From positions 3,944,001 to 4,008,000 of the forward strand of contig NZ_CP029425.2 in NCBI RefSeq assembly GCF_002278135.3: DNA of 64,000 nt. The letters are read 5' to 3'. The position numbers and the translations under genes were made by a program. How positions within the stretch are numbered: position 1 is the stretch's first letter; each line of letters starts with the position of its first letter. This DNA is from Bradyrhizobium ottawaense (lineage in GTDB: Bacteria; Pseudomonadota; Alphaproteobacteria; Rhizobiales; Xanthobacteraceae). Positions 34,488 to 43,737 of this stretch are shown piece after piece. Under the pieces are notes generated by a model. That model saw nothing but the letters and a program-made list of their open reading frames with translations. It did not search any database and was not told where the DNA came from.

Positions 34488-34630
34488 CTGAGCCTCCCGA
34501 CGGGCTTTGCCGCCGTCTATGGGCTCATGTCTTAAGGACCATCTGTTTCCGGATGGTTTCGCGGGTTCCGCAAAATGGTTTCATCTCGCCGCCCGGCCTG
34601 TTTCGCCGGGCGGGCCCAACCGGGCCGGTC

Positions 34631-35926
34631 TCAGGCCGCGGCACGGCCGATGTCGTCCCGGATCGCGCGGGCGGCCCAGATGAACAGGAGTGCGCCGAGC
34701 GTGGTCGTGACCGCCGCCGAGAGCAGGGAATAGCGCACGGCCTCTGCGCCATAACTGCCCTTCAGCGCGTCATTGACCATGCCGACCGCGAGCGGGCCGA
34801 CGCCCTGGCCGAAGCAGGTGGCGGTGAGCGCAATCAGCGCGGAGGCGAGCGCGCGCATGCTGGGCTTGGCCACCGTCTGCGCGATCGCGAAGATCGGGCC
34901 GAGATGGAAGCCGACCAGGAACGAGGTCAGCGCGAGCATGGCGACCATCATCGCGAAATCCTGCGTCAGCATGCACAGCGCGAACACCGGCCCGGCGAGT
35001 CCCGAGGTGATCGCGGGCGCCCACAGCTTCCAGCGGTCGTCGCGGCGGCTGACCTGCGCCACGACGAAACCGCCGAGCAGGGTACCGGCCATGCCGGCCA
35101 GGCCCTTGAAGGTGCCGGCATAGGTGCCGATCTCGGCGCTCGACAGATGATGCACGCGGGCCAGGAACGGCGGGATCCAGGCCGCGGTCGCGTAGTTCGT
35201 GTAGGTGGTGAGGCAGAAGCCGATCAGGACGATGATGAAGCTGCGCTGCGAGGCGAGAAAGCGCAGCGTCGGCCCGAGCGGCTCGGGCACGAAACTCTCC
35301 TGCATCGCGCCGCGCTTCGGCTCGGAGATCGTCAGCCACAGCACCAGTGCGAGCAGGATGCCGGGCAGGCCAGCGACATAGAAGGCCATCCGCCAGCCAT
35401 AGTGCTGGTTGACGTAGCCGCCGATGAAATAGCCGAGGAAGACGCCGAGATAGGTGCCGATGGCGTAGATGCCGAGCGCGCGCGGGCGCTCATTCTTGGC
35501 GAAGAGGTCGGCGACGATCGATTGCGAGGCCGGCGAGCCCGCGGATTCGCCGACGCCGACGCCGATGCGCGCCAGCGCCAGCGAGGTTACGCTGGTGGCC
35601 GCGCCGCACAGCGCGGTCATCGCGCTCCAGAACGCAAAGGCCAACGCCACGATGTTGCGGCGGTTGAGCCGGTCGGCAACACGCGCAATGGGAATGCCGA
35701 GCAGGGAATAGAACAGCGCAAAGCCGAAGCCCGCGAGCAGGCCCATCATGGTGTCGCTGAGGGCGAACTCCTTCTTGATCGGCTCGATCAGCACGTTGAA
35801 GATCGTGCGGTCGAGGAAGTTCAGCGCGTAGATGATGGTGAGCAGCCCCAGCACGTAATAGCGCCGCGCCGGGGGCTTTGCCGCGGCAGCCGTTTGCACC
35901 GACATCTGTGACGTCACATCGACCAT
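34631..35926 (-). CDS. MFS transporter (spinster-like)
   Basis: 431 residues and 12 predicted membrane helices. MFS signatures are the loop 2-3 motif GIPIARVADRLNRRN and the helix 4-5 region RIGVGVGESAGSPASQSIVAD, the latter typical of spinster-type organic-anion carriers. The ATG at 35926 follows GGGGGAAGCG directly; a TTG 12 bases upstream is less likely. It lies about 60 bases downstream of a Rieske oxygenase gene on the same strand, so it probably imports that enzyme's aromatic substrate. Substrate identity is unknown. Confidence 0.9.
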   Translation of the reverse strand: MVDVTSQMSVQTAAAAKPPARRYYVLGLLTIIYALNFLDRTIFNVLIEPIKKEFALSDTMMGLLAGFGFALFYSLLGIPIARVADRLNRRNIVALAFAFWSAMTALCGAATSVTSLALARIGVGVGESAGSPASQSIVADLFAKNERPRALGIYAIGTYLGVFLGYFIGGYVNQHYGWRMAFYVAGLPGILLALVLWLTISEPKRGAMQESFVPEPLGPTLRFLASQRSFIIVLIGFCLTTYTNYATAAWIPPFLARVHHLSSAEIGTYAGTFKGLAGMAGTLLGGFVVAQVSRRDDRWKLWAPAITSGLAGPVFALCMLTQDFAMMVAMLALTSFLVGFHLGPIFAIAQTVAKPSMRALASALIALTATCFGQGVGPLAVGMVNDALKGSYGAEAVRYSLLSAAVTTTLGALLFIWAARAIRDDIGRAAA

Positions 35927-35986
35927 CGCTTCCCCCAATCTGTCGTTGTTATCGTTGTCGGTCCAGCTCCGTTTGGAGCTGGTAGA

Positions 35987-37177
35987 TCAGCCTTCGCGGA
36001 TGTAATTCCCCGCTTCGAATGCGACCGGAGGCGCGCCGGCATCGAACGAGACGCCGATCGGATCGCGGCCCGCGGCGAGCGCATCGAGCTGGTCGCTCAG
36101 CATGCGCCGGATCAACAGGATGCCGCGGTCGCTCTGGCCGAAATGCTCCTCGGAATGAACGGTGACCTCGCCCTGGCCGACCTGGGCCTCGTAATCGCCC
36201 GGAAATTGCTGGTGCTCTTGCTCGGTCATGTCCCACCAGAACTTGCCGTTGAACTTCGAGCGCATGCGGCTGATGTCGCCGGGAGCCTGGACGCGGCCGG
36301 CGACATAGATCCGGAAGGAGCCGTCGTCGATCGGAAGGACCCAGCCGATCGACTCGACGCGCGCGAACTGCGCGACGCGCGGGTTCGGCACGACGCGTAA
36401 GGTCGGCAGCGCAGCCTCGCTGACGCGATAGAATACCTTGCCGTCGTCCTGCTTGCGCTCGGAGCGGACCAGGACGCCGCGCGGCGATTTCTCGAACGTC
36501 ACCTCCGGGATCGACGCCATCATGTTGGTGAATTGCGGGCCCGAGAACGAGCCGTGCAGCACCGGCACGTGATAGGGATCGACCACGTTCTCGAAATGCT
36601 GCAGCCAGTTGCACGGAATGATGGCGGGGCCACCGCCGCCGATCGAGGAATCATCGGCCTCGACCAGCTCGCCGTCGTCCATTGTCTCCAGGCATTCGTA
36701 AGCCGGCAGCACCGGGCGTTTCTCGGCCGGGCCCATATAGGCGAAGATCAGTCCGTAGCGTTCCTCGACTGGATACCAGGGCTGGCGCACCTTGTCCTTG
36801 AACTGGCCGCCGTCGGGCTCGCAGGGCTGCTCCAGGCAGTGGCCCTCGGTGTCGAACTTCCAGCCGTGATAGCAGCAACGGATGCCGTCCTCCTCGACCT
36901 TGCCATAGTAGAGCGTAGTGCCGCGGTGGCAGCAGCGGGCGTGCAAGAGGCCGGCGCGGCCATGCTTGTCGCGGAACAGCACCAGATCCTCACCCAGAGC
37001 GCGCACCTTCCTCGGTGTGTCGGTGGCGTCACCGACGAGCCCGACCGGGTGCCAGTAACGGCGCAGCAGTTCGCCCATCGGCGTGCCGCGCACGACCGAG
37101 GTCAGCTCGGTGCGGGTGTGCGCCGGCTTCATCGCATAGGCCGTGCCGAGATCACGATCCCGCTGGGTGATGGTCAT
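35987..37177 (-). CDS. Rieske non-heme iron aromatic-ring oxygenase, alpha subunit
   Basis: 396 residues. The Rieske [2Fe-2S] site is CCHRGTTL followed 16-18 residues later by CCYHGWKF, giving the CxH...CxxH pattern near residues 85-110. The catalytic mononuclear iron site is NVVDPYHVPVLHG, with two histidines. The opening (GELLRRYWHPVG) resembles the phthalate 4,5-dioxygenase/O-demethylase group, which uses a separate reductase. The start at 37177 follows GGGAGGACC. No reductase gene is in the window. The MFS gene downstream and a divergent MarR regulator suggest an inducible aromatic-degradation unit. Confidence 0.93.
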   Translation of the reverse strand: MTITQRDRDLGTAYAMKPAHTRTELTSVVRGTPMGELLRRYWHPVGLVGDATDTPRKVRALGEDLVLFRDKHGRAGLLHARCCHRGTTLYYGKVEEDGIRCCYHGWKFDTEGHCLEQPCEPDGGQFKDKVRQPWYPVEERYGLIFAYMGPAEKRPVLPAYECLETMDDGELVEADDSSIGGGGPAIIPCNWLQHFENVVDPYHVPVLHGSFSGPQFTNMMASIPEVTFEKSPRGVLVRSERKQDDGKVFYRVSEAALPTLRVVPNPRVAQFARVESIGWVLPIDDGSFRIYVAGRVQAPGDISRMRSKFNGKFWWDMTEQEHQQFPGDYEAQVGQGEVTVHSEEHFGQSDRGILLIRRMLSDQLDALAAGRDPIGVSFDAGAPPVAFEAGNYIREG

Positions 37178-37248
37178 GCTGGTCCTCCCGCTTTGGCCGT
37201 GATGGCCGGGCCTTTTCGATGCCTTGGATCCAGTGAAAGATAATTCGA

Positions 37249-37290
37249 TGACAATGTCAACGATCTTCCAAATGCCTCTTAGTCGCATTT
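37249..37290. promoter_or_regulatory. Two inverted repeats in the oxygenase-marR divergent region
   Basis: TGACAATGTCA (37249-37259) and AAATGC-N9-GCATTT (37270-37290) lie in the 211-base spacer between the oxygenase and marR starts. On the minus strand the first overlaps a TTGACA -35-like box facing the oxygenase. Both have the size of MarR-type operators; binding is inference. Confidence 0.45.
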
Positions 37291-37309
37291 GATGAGGTGG
37301 CCGGCCGGG

Positions 37310-37369
37310 CTTGGCAGGCTCGGGCTCGCAGGCCCAGACTTGTAGGCTCGGACTTGGCAGGCTCGGGCT
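37310..37369. repeat. Three near-identical short repeats before marR
   Basis: CTTGGCAGGCTCGG occurs at 37310 and 37353 with a one-base-shorter variant (CTTGTAGGCTCGG) at 37339. The array ends 20 bases before the marR start. It may reflect replication slippage; a regulatory role is unproven. Confidence 0.6.
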
Positions 37370-37388
37370 TTCTTGGCAGAGGTGGATC

Positions 37389-37901
37389 ATGAGCCAGACC
37401 GAGAGCAGGGGCGGGGCGACGTCGCCCGCAGACGAGAGCGAACCGTCGGCCCCGATCACCGTGATGCTGTCGTCGCGACTGATGGTGCTTGCCAATCTGC
37501 TCAAGCGCGGTGCGATCCTGCGCTACAAGCGCCTCACCGGATTGTCCTCGGTCGAGTTCGGTCTCGTCGCCTCGCTCGGCCGCCGGCCGCCGATGAGCGT
37601 GGCGCGGCTTGCCGAGGCCGTCGGCCAGGACAAGGGACAGATCAGCCGTGCGCTGGCAAATCTGCTCTCGCGCAAGCTGATCGTGAAATCGGCTAATCCG
37701 AAAGATAGCCGCGAAGTGCTGATCTCGCTGACGGCGGCGGGCCTTGCAGCGCATGATGCGATCGTCGACGGCGCGCAGGAGCGCAACCGGCGTCTGCTGG
37801 AACAGCTGAGCGAAGCCGAGTTCCACACGCTGCTGGGTCAAGTCGATCGGCTCACGGCGATCGCCGCCGAGATGCTCGAGAGCGAGAAGAACGCACGCTG
37901 A
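37389..37901 (+). CDS. MarR-family transcriptional regulator
   Basis: 170 residues. A winged helix-turn-helix is evident: VEFGLVASLGRRPPMSVARLA, AEAVGQDKGQISRALANLL, then the wing VKSANPKDSREVLISLT, ending in a dimerisation helix. The ATG at 37389 follows AGAGGTGG. It is divergent from the Rieske oxygenase-MFS pair and probably represses it until an aromatic ligand binds. The regulator could equally control only itself. Confidence 0.92.
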   Translation: MSQTESRGGATSPADESEPSAPITVMLSSRLMVLANLLKRGAILRYKRLTGLSSVEFGLVASLGRRPPMSVARLAEAVGQDKGQISRALANLLSRKLIVKSANPKDSREVLISLTAAGLAAHDAIVDGAQERNRRLLEQLSEAEFHTLLGQVDRLTAIAAEMLESEKNAR

Positions 37902-37931
37902 TCTCGCAGCGCTCTCTCGACAGGTTGGATC

Positions 37932-37955
37932 CCTTCTAAGAGTCCTTCTAAGAAG
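37932..37955 (+). promoter_or_regulatory. 12-bp direct repeat upstream of the siderophore receptor
   Basis: CCTTCTAAGAGT is followed directly by CCTTCTAAGAAG, 52 bases before the receptor start. The TTCTAA core equals half of the iron control element bound by Irr in Bradyrhizobium (TTTAGAA-N3-TTCTAAA), but here it is a direct rather than inverted repeat. Candidate iron-responsive site only. Confidence 0.35.
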
Positions 37956-38006
37956 CTTTCAATTAGGGAATTCTCGCGCCCTCCCATAAGCGTCGCAGGT
38001 GAGCGC

Positions 38007-40334
38007 ATGCCGTCCGGGGACAGGCGGCATGACGCATCGAACATGCAGCTTCGGGGTGGCGCGTTGAACAGTCTGGGAATGCTGCGGTCGGCCGTGTTGG
38101 CGACCGCGTCCGCTTGGGTTTTGATGCCGCAGGCATCGCTTGCACAATCGTCCGCGCAGGGTGGCGCAGCGAGCCTGCCGCCGGTGACCGTCACCGCGCC
38201 GGAAGCGCGCCGCCGCGCCGCCACGACCCCTCAGCGCCGCGCGCCGCGGTCGTCGGAGCAGACTGCCAACAGGAACAGGCCGCAGCTGCAGCGCAACGTC
38301 GGCTTCGTCGAGACGCCGCGCGGCCCGGTGAACGGCTACGTCGCGGGTCGCAGCTCGTCCGGCACCAAGACCAACACGCCGATCATCGAGACGCCGCAGT
38401 CGGTGTCCGTCATCGGCGCCGAGCAGATCCGCGACCAGAAGCCGAACAAGCTCGATGAGGTCCTGCGCTACACCGCCGGTGTGCGGGCGGGAACGTTTGG
38501 CACGGACACCCGCAACGATTGGTGGCTGATCCGCGGCTTCAAGTCCGAGGACATCGGACTGTTCCTCGACGGCATGCAGCTGTTCTACACCTCCTATGCG
38601 AGCTGGAAGCTCCAGACGCCGAACATGGAGCGGGTCGAGGTGCTGCGCGGTCCGTCCGCGGTGCTCTACGGTGGATCGAGCCCGAGCGGCATCGTCAACG
38701 TCATCAGCAAGTTGCCGCCCGCCGAGCCGATCCGCTACGTCGAGACCGGCGTCAACAATTTCGGCAACGCCTATGTCAGCTTCGATTTCGGCGGGCCGGT
38801 CGCGACCAGCCCCGAGAACGGCAAGCTGTTCGCCCGCGTGGTCGGCCAGGTCCAGAACGGCGGCACGCAGGTCAACTTCACGCCCGACAACAACTACTTC
38901 ATCGCGCCATCGTTCACCTGGAAGCCGGACGCCGACACGAGCTTCACGGTGCTGGCCTCGGCCTCGAAGCAGGACACCCGCGGCATCAACTTCCTGCCCT
39001 ACCAGGGCACGGTGACCAACGCACCGTTCGGCAAGATTCCGACCAGCTTCTTCGTCGGCGATCCCAGCGTCGACAAGTTCACGCGCGAGCAGGAGATGCT
39101 CGGCTATCAGTTCGCGCGCAATCTCACCGAGGACCTGACGTTCCGTCAGAACGCCCGCTTTGCGCATGTCGACATTACCTACCGCGGCTATGTCGGCAAC
39201 GATTGGGCCAATATCAACACGGCCACGCTCAATCGGTACAATTGGTATGCAAAGAACACTGCCAATCAGGCCAATCTCGACAACCAGCTCGAGTATCGCT
39301 TCAATACGGGCCCGGTCAGGCACACGATGCTGTTCGGCGTCGACCTGAAGGGATACCAGATCGACGACTACCAGGCCTTCGGGGGCGGCGTGCCCGCGAT
39401 CAACGTCTTCAATCCCGCCTATGGGGCGGCCGAGGTCGCACTGCCGGCCGCTCCGTTCCGGAACTTCCTGATCACTCAGAAGCAGGCCGGCACTTATCTT
39501 CAGGACCAGATGAAGCTCGGCAACTTCACGCTGGTGCTGAGTGGCCGCAATGACTGGGTCGAGACGACGCAGGAAACGCGTGACACCGGCGCCACGGTCG
39601 GGAGCCGCAACGACAGCAGGTTCAGCGGCCGCGCCGGGCTGATCTACAATTTCGACAATGGCATCGCACCCTACGTCTCCTATTCGACGAGCTACAATCC
39701 GATCATCGGGCTCAACGCCCAGAACCAGCTGTTTCTGCCGGAGACCGGCAAGCAGGCCGAAATCGGCGTAAAGGTCGCGCCAAAAGGCTTCGACGGTTAT
39801 TTCACGGTCTCGGCGTTCGATCTGGTCCGTCAGAACGTCGCGACGACATTGCCGGGCAGCGTTCCAGTCCTGCAGAACCAGACGGGCGAGGTGACCTCGC
39901 GCGGTATCGAGCTCGAAGCGGTGGCCAATGCCACGAAGGAGCTGAAGTTCATCGGCTCCTTCACGGCCTATCATCTCTTCAACAGCAAGGATCTAGATCC
40001 GACGCTCGTCGGCAAGACACCGACCAACACGCCTGAGCTCCTGGTCTCGGGCTGGGCCGACTACACCTTCAAGGACGGACCGCTGGAAGGATTTGGTTTC
40101 GGCGGTGGCGTTCGCTACATCGGCGCGTCCTGGGCCGACACTGCCAATACCCTCGAGGTTCCCGCGGTGGTGCTCGGCGATCTCGCGGTCCATTACGAAT
40201 GGCAGAACTGGCGGACGGCGCTCAACGTGATCAACGTGACCGACAAGATGTATGTCGCGAGTTGCGCGTCGACCACCTCCTGCTTCTACGGCGACCGCCG
40301 GCGCGTCACCGCCAGCGTTTCCTACAAATGGTGA
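38007..40334 (+). CDS. TonB-dependent siderophore receptor
   Basis: 775-residue outer-membrane receptor. A signal region (SAVLATASAWVLMPQASLAQ) is followed by a TonB-box-like LPPVTVTAPE, a plug domain with TPQSVSVIGAEQIRDQ, VLRYTAGVRAG and MERVEVLRGPSAVLYGG (typical of the FhuA/FoxA hydroxamate group), and a 22-strand barrel ending in VSYKW. It imports a ferric siderophore with TonB-ExbBD energy. The ATG at 38007 has GGTGAG upstream; an ATG at 38043 lacks a ribosome site. No transport ATPase is adjacent. Confidence 0.94.
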   Translation: MPSGDRRHDASNMQLRGGALNSLGMLRSAVLATASAWVLMPQASLAQSSAQGGAASLPPVTVTAPEARRRAATTPQRRAPRSSEQTANRNRPQLQRNVGFVETPRGPVNGYVAGRSSSGTKTNTPIIETPQSVSVIGAEQIRDQKPNKLDEVLRYTAGVRAGTFGTDTRNDWWLIRGFKSEDIGLFLDGMQLFYTSYASWKLQTPNMERVEVLRGPSAVLYGGSSPSGIVNVISKLPPAEPIRYVETGVNNFGNAYVSFDFGGPVATSPENGKLFARVVGQVQNGGTQVNFTPDNNYFIAPSFTWKPDADTSFTVLASASKQDTRGINFLPYQGTVTNAPFGKIPTSFFVGDPSVDKFTREQEMLGYQFARNLTEDLTFRQNARFAHVDITYRGYVGNDWANINTATLNRYNWYAKNTANQANLDNQLEYRFNTGPVRHTMLFGVDLKGYQIDDYQAFGGGVPAINVFNPAYGAAEVALPAAPFRNFLITQKQAGTYLQDQMKLGNFTLVLSGRNDWVETTQETRDTGATVGSRNDSRFSGRAGLIYNFDNGIAPYVSYSTSYNPIIGLNAQNQLFLPETGKQAEIGVKVAPKGFDGYFTVSAFDLVRQNVATTLPGSVPVLQNQTGEVTSRGIELEAVANATKELKFIGSFTAYHLFNSKDLDPTLVGKTPTNTPELLVSGWADYTFKDGPLEGFGFGGGVRYIGASWADTANTLEVPAVVLGDLAVHYEWQNWRTALNVINVTDKMYVASCASTTSCFYGDRRRVTASVSYKW

Positions 40335-40968
40335 GGACAGGTGAGGGCGGCTGACATCTGGTGCCGCCGGTCCTCCACCACGAGATAGATGAGCACCCGG
40401 GCTATGCCCCCCCAGCCCGAAGCTCATCGGAGCGCGGCGCGCGCGACGGCCCTCCACGTCGCCGCCGCCGCGCTCGCGACCGGTCGGGCTGCAATATATC
40501 GCAAGCCCGAGTTGTCTTCGCAGCAGGCAGGCCCGTCCCGCCGCGATGCATGGCTCGTCTGATCGCTTGCGCCTGTGGATAGGTGTCTTTGCTCCGGGGC
40601 GCTCGGCATTATGTCGCCGGGGTGACAGTCAGTCGGGGCCTAATGGCGGCCGCAGCTCGGTTTGGGTGCGCTGCCGCACCAAAAAACCAGGTGCTTTTCT
40701 CGTGCAATGCATGGCAAAAAGCTGCCTTGGCTCGCGCGGCCGCAATCTCAGAACGGCTGCCCTGCAAAACGGTGGCCGCCCTTGCTGGCCTTGGCGATCT
40801 GCTCCATACCAGCGCGGGGTGATTCCGGGATTTTCACCGTTCTGGGGGCGGCAAAGGGCCTAAAAAGAGCGTGTCTTGCGCCCATTGGTGCACTGCGCTA
40901 AGGCTCAGAATAATTCCAAATCGGACGAATCCGTGGCTGTCCCGAGGCTGCGGGAAAAAGGGCTCGCC
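40335..40968. other. Non-coding stretch before nuoA
   Basis: 634 bases between the TonB receptor and nuoA. Several short open frames exist in all directions but none has a ribosome site or plausible protein composition. The nuo promoter must lie here; no clear -35/-10 pair or terminator could be assigned. A run of A residues near 40680 (CCAAAAAACC) is the only low-complexity feature. Confidence 0.5.
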
Positions 40969-41334
40969 ATGAGCGGCATTCTGCAGAACTATCTTCCACT
41001 CGTCGTCTTTATAGGGGTAGCGGGCCTCATTGGCCTCGTGCTGCTGATCGCGCCCTTCGTCGTGGCGTTCCAGCAGCCGGACCCGGAAAAGCTGTCGGCG
41101 TATGAGTGCGGTTTCAACGCCTTCGACGACGCGCGCATGAAGTTCGACGTCCGCTTCTATCTGGTCGCCATTCTCTTCATCATCTTCGATCTCGAGGTGG
41201 CGTTCCTGTTTCCCTGGGCGGTGGCGTTCGGCAAGCTTGGCGCGACCGGCTTCTGGTCCATGGTGGTGTTCCTCGCCGTGCTGACGGTCGGGTTCGCCTA
41301 TGAATGGAAGAAGGGAGCACTCGAATGGGATTGA
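40969..41334 (+). CDS. nuoA: NADH-quinone oxidoreductase subunit A
   Basis: 121 residues with three membrane helices. The conserved loop [20 protein letters not shown] and the helix 2 segment [16 protein letters not shown], with its acidic residues at the quinone-site side, define NuoA/ND3. The ATG at 40969 is preceded by GGGAAAAAGGG. First gene of the nuo operon; its 3' end overlaps nuoB by ten bases. Confidence 0.96.
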   Translation: MSGILQNYLPLVVFIGVAGLIGLVLLIAPFVVAFQQPDPEKLSAYECGFNAFDDARMKFDVRFYLVAILFIIFDLEVAFLFPWAVAFGKLGATGFWSMVVFLAVLTVGFAYEWKKGALEWD

Positions 41335-41912
41335 ACCCCGTGTCGTCCACAGGTCCGGCTATCGCGCCGGCCCCCAAGGGCATCCTGGATCCGTCGACCG
41401 GCCGGCCGGTCGGGGCCAATGATCCGTTCTTCATCGAGGTCAATTCCGAGCTGTCCGACAAGGGCTTCTTCGTGGCCGCGACCGACGACCTCATCACCTG
41501 GGCCCGTACCGGCTCCCTGATGTGGATGACCTTCGGTCTCGCCTGCTGTGCGGTCGAGATGATGCAGGTGTCGATGCCGCGTTACGACGTCGAGCGCTTC
41601 GGCTTCGCGCCGCGTGCCTCGCCGCGCCAGTCCGACGTGATGATCGTCGCAGGCACGCTGACCAACAAGATGGCGCCGGCGCTGCGCAAGGTCTACGACC
41701 AGATGCCCGAACCGCGCTACGTCATCTCGATGGGCTCCTGCGCCAACGGCGGCGGCTACTATCACTATTCCTACTCGGTCGTGCGCGGCTGCGACCGCAT
41801 CGTGCCGATCGACATCTATGTGCCGGGCTGCCCGCCCACGGCGGAAGCGCTGCTTTACGGCGTGCTGCTGCTGCAGAAGAAGATCCGGCGCACCGGCACC
41901 ATCGAACGCTAA
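41325..41912 (+). CDS. nuoB: NADH-quinone oxidoreductase subunit B
   Basis: 195 residues. Carries the ligands of cluster N2, the last [4Fe-4S] centre before quinone: the tandem cysteines in [10 protein letters not shown], then [12 protein letters not shown] and [11 protein letters not shown]. The ATG at 41325 is chosen because GGGAG sits seven bases before it; an in-frame ATG at 41304 lies well inside nuoA. Peripheral-arm subunit contacting NuoC, D and I. Confidence 0.97.
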   Translation: MGLNPVSSTGPAIAPAPKGILDPSTGRPVGANDPFFIEVNSELSDKGFFVAATDDLITWARTGSLMWMTFGLACCAVEMMQVSMPRYDVERFGFAPRASPRQSDVMIVAGTLTNKMAPALRKVYDQMPEPRYVISMGSCANGGGYYHYSYSVVRGCDRIVPIDIYVPGCPPTAEALLYGVLLLQKKIRRTGTIER

Positions 41913-41923
41913 GGTTTTACGTC

Positions 41924-42538
41924 ATGGACGACGCCAAGCTCGACGCCCTGGGGCAGACGATCGTTAGCGCGCTTCCGGGCGCCGCCATCGGTCATTCGGT
42001 GGCCTTCAACCAGCTGACGGTTGATGTCGAAGCCAGCAAGATCGTCGAGGTGGTCAAGTACCTCCGCGACGACCCGAACTGCCGCTTCATCAACTTCACC
42101 GACATCACGGCCGCAGACTACCCGTCGCGCGAGAAGCGCTTCGACGTGATCTATCACTTCCTGTCCCCGACCCTGAACGCGCGGATCCGGCTCAAGGCCC
42201 AGGCCGACGAGACCACGCAGGTGCCGTCGCTGATCGAGGTGTTCCCCGGCGCCGACTGGTTCGAGCGCGAGGCTTACGACCTCTACGGCGTGTTCTTCGT
42301 CGGCCATCCCGACATGCGCCGCATCCTCACCGATTACGGTTTCGAGGGTCACCCGCTGCGCAAGGACTTCCCGACCACCGGTTTCGTCGAGGTCCGCTAC
42401 GACGACCAGGAGAAGCGGGTTGTGTACGAGCCCGTCCGGCTCAACCAGGAATTCCGCAAGTTCGACTTTTTGTCTCCGTGGGAGGGGGCCGATTATCCGG
42501 TCCTTCCAGGGGATGAAAAAGCGGGACCGAAGGTCTGA
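41924..42538 (+). CDS. nuoC: NADH-quinone oxidoreductase subunit C
   Basis: 204 residues, the 30-kDa subunit of the peripheral arm. Signature [20 protein letters not shown] and the following [19 protein letters not shown] are intact. It is separate from nuoD, unlike the fused NuoCD of E. coli. The start lies 11 bases after the nuoB stop and its stop is two bases before the nuoD start. Confidence 0.97.
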   Translation: MDDAKLDALGQTIVSALPGAAIGHSVAFNQLTVDVEASKIVEVVKYLRDDPNCRFINFTDITAADYPSREKRFDVIYHFLSPTLNARIRLKAQADETTQVPSLIEVFPGADWFEREAYDLYGVFFVGHPDMRRILTDYGFEGHPLRKDFPTTGFVEVRYDDQEKRVVYEPVRLNQEFRKFDFLSPWEGADYPVLPGDEKAGPKV

Positions 42539-42540
42539 TC

Positions 42541-43737
42541 ATGAACGAGCAACCCGAACAGCTTCGCAACTTCACCATCAATTTCGGTCCGCAGCATCCG
42601 GCCGCGCACGGCGTGCTGCGTCTGGTGTTGGAACTTGACGGCGAAGTCGTCGCGCGCGTCGATCCGCATATCGGCCTGCTTCACCGCGGCACCGAGAAGC
42701 TGATCGAGCAGAAGACCTATCTCCAGGCGATCCCGTACTTCGATCGGCTCGACTACGTCGCGCCGATGAACCAGGAGCACGCCTTCTGCATGGCGGCTGA
42801 AAAGCTGCTCGGCATCGAGGTGCCGCGCCGCGGTCAGCTCATCCGCGTGCTCTATTGCGAGATCGGCCGCATCCTGTCGCATCTGCTCAACGTCACCACG
42901 CAGGCGATGGACGTCGGCGCGCTGACCCCGCCGCTGTGGGGCTTCGAAGAGCGCGAAAAGCTGATGGTGTTCTACGAGCGCGCCTCGGGCAGCCGTATGC
43001 ACGCAGCCTTCTTCCGCGTCGGCGGCGTGCATCAGGATTTGCCGCAGAAGCTGGTCGACGACATCGAGGCCTGGTGCGATCCGTTCCTGAAGGTCGTGGA
43101 CGACCTCGACCGGTTGCTCACCGCCAATCGCATCTTCAAGCAGCGCAACGTCGATATCGGCGTGGTGCCGCTGAAGGAAGCCTGGGAGTGGGGCTTCTCC
43201 GGCGTGATGGTGCGCGGCTCGGGCGCGGCCTGGGACCTGCGCAAGTCGCAGCCCTATGAATGCTATGCCGAGATGGATTTCGACATTCCGATTGGCAAGA
43301 ACGGCGACTGCTACGACCGCTACCTGATCCGCATGGAAGAGATGCGCCAGTCCATCCGCATCATGAAGCAGTGCATCCAGAAGCTGAACGCGCCCGACGG
43401 GAAGGGCCCGGTCGTCGTCGAAGACAACAAGGTCGCGCCGCCGCGCCGTGGCGAGATGAAGCGCTCGATGGAAGCGCTGATCCATCACTTCAAGCTCTAC
43501 ACCGAAGGCGTTCACGTGCCGGCCGGTGAAGTCTATGCCGCGGTCGAGGCGCCGAAGGGCGAGTTCGGCGTCTATCTGATCTCCGACGGCACCAACAAGC
43601 CCTACAAGTGCAAGATCCGCGCGCCGGGCTTTGCGCATCTGCAGGCGATGGATCACATCTGCCGCGGCCATCTGCTCGCCGACGTCTCGGCGATCCTCGG
43701 CTCGCTCGACATCGTGTTCGGAGAGGTCGATCGGTGA
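42541..43737 (+). CDS. nuoD: NADH-quinone oxidoreductase subunit D
   Basis: 398 residues, the 49-kDa subunit forming much of the quinone cavity. The N-terminal [20 protein letters not shown] includes the conserved His-loop, and the cavity tyrosine region [16 protein letters not shown] follows. The C-terminus has [12 protein letters not shown]. The stop TGA shares bases with the ATG of the FkbM methyltransferase gene, so the foreign-looking gene is coupled to nuoD. Confidence 0.97.
   Translation: MNEQPEQLRNFTINFGPQHPAAHGVLRLVLELDGEVVARVDPHIGLLHRGTEKLIEQKTYLQAIPYFDRLDYVAPMNQEHAFCMAAEKLLGIEVPRRGQLIRVLYCEIGRILSHLLNVTTQAMDVGALTPPLWGFEEREKLMVFYERASGSRMHAAFFRVGGVHQDLPQKLVDDIEAWCDPFLKVVDDLDRLLTANRIFKQRNVDIGVVPLKEAWEWGFSGVMVRGSGAAWDLRKSQPYECYAEMDFDIPIGKNGDCYDRYLIRMEEMRQSIRIMKQCIQKLNAPDGKGPVVVEDNKVAPPRRGEMKRSMEALIHHFKLYTEGVHVPAGEVYAAVEAPKGEFGVYLISDGTNKPYKCKIRAPGFAHLQAMDHICRGHLLADVSAILGSLDIVFGEVDR

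Noticed and set aside
41522..41923. Extension of nuoC upstream into nuoB
   Set aside because: It overlaps nuoB out of frame; the conserved NuoC N-terminus starts at 41924.
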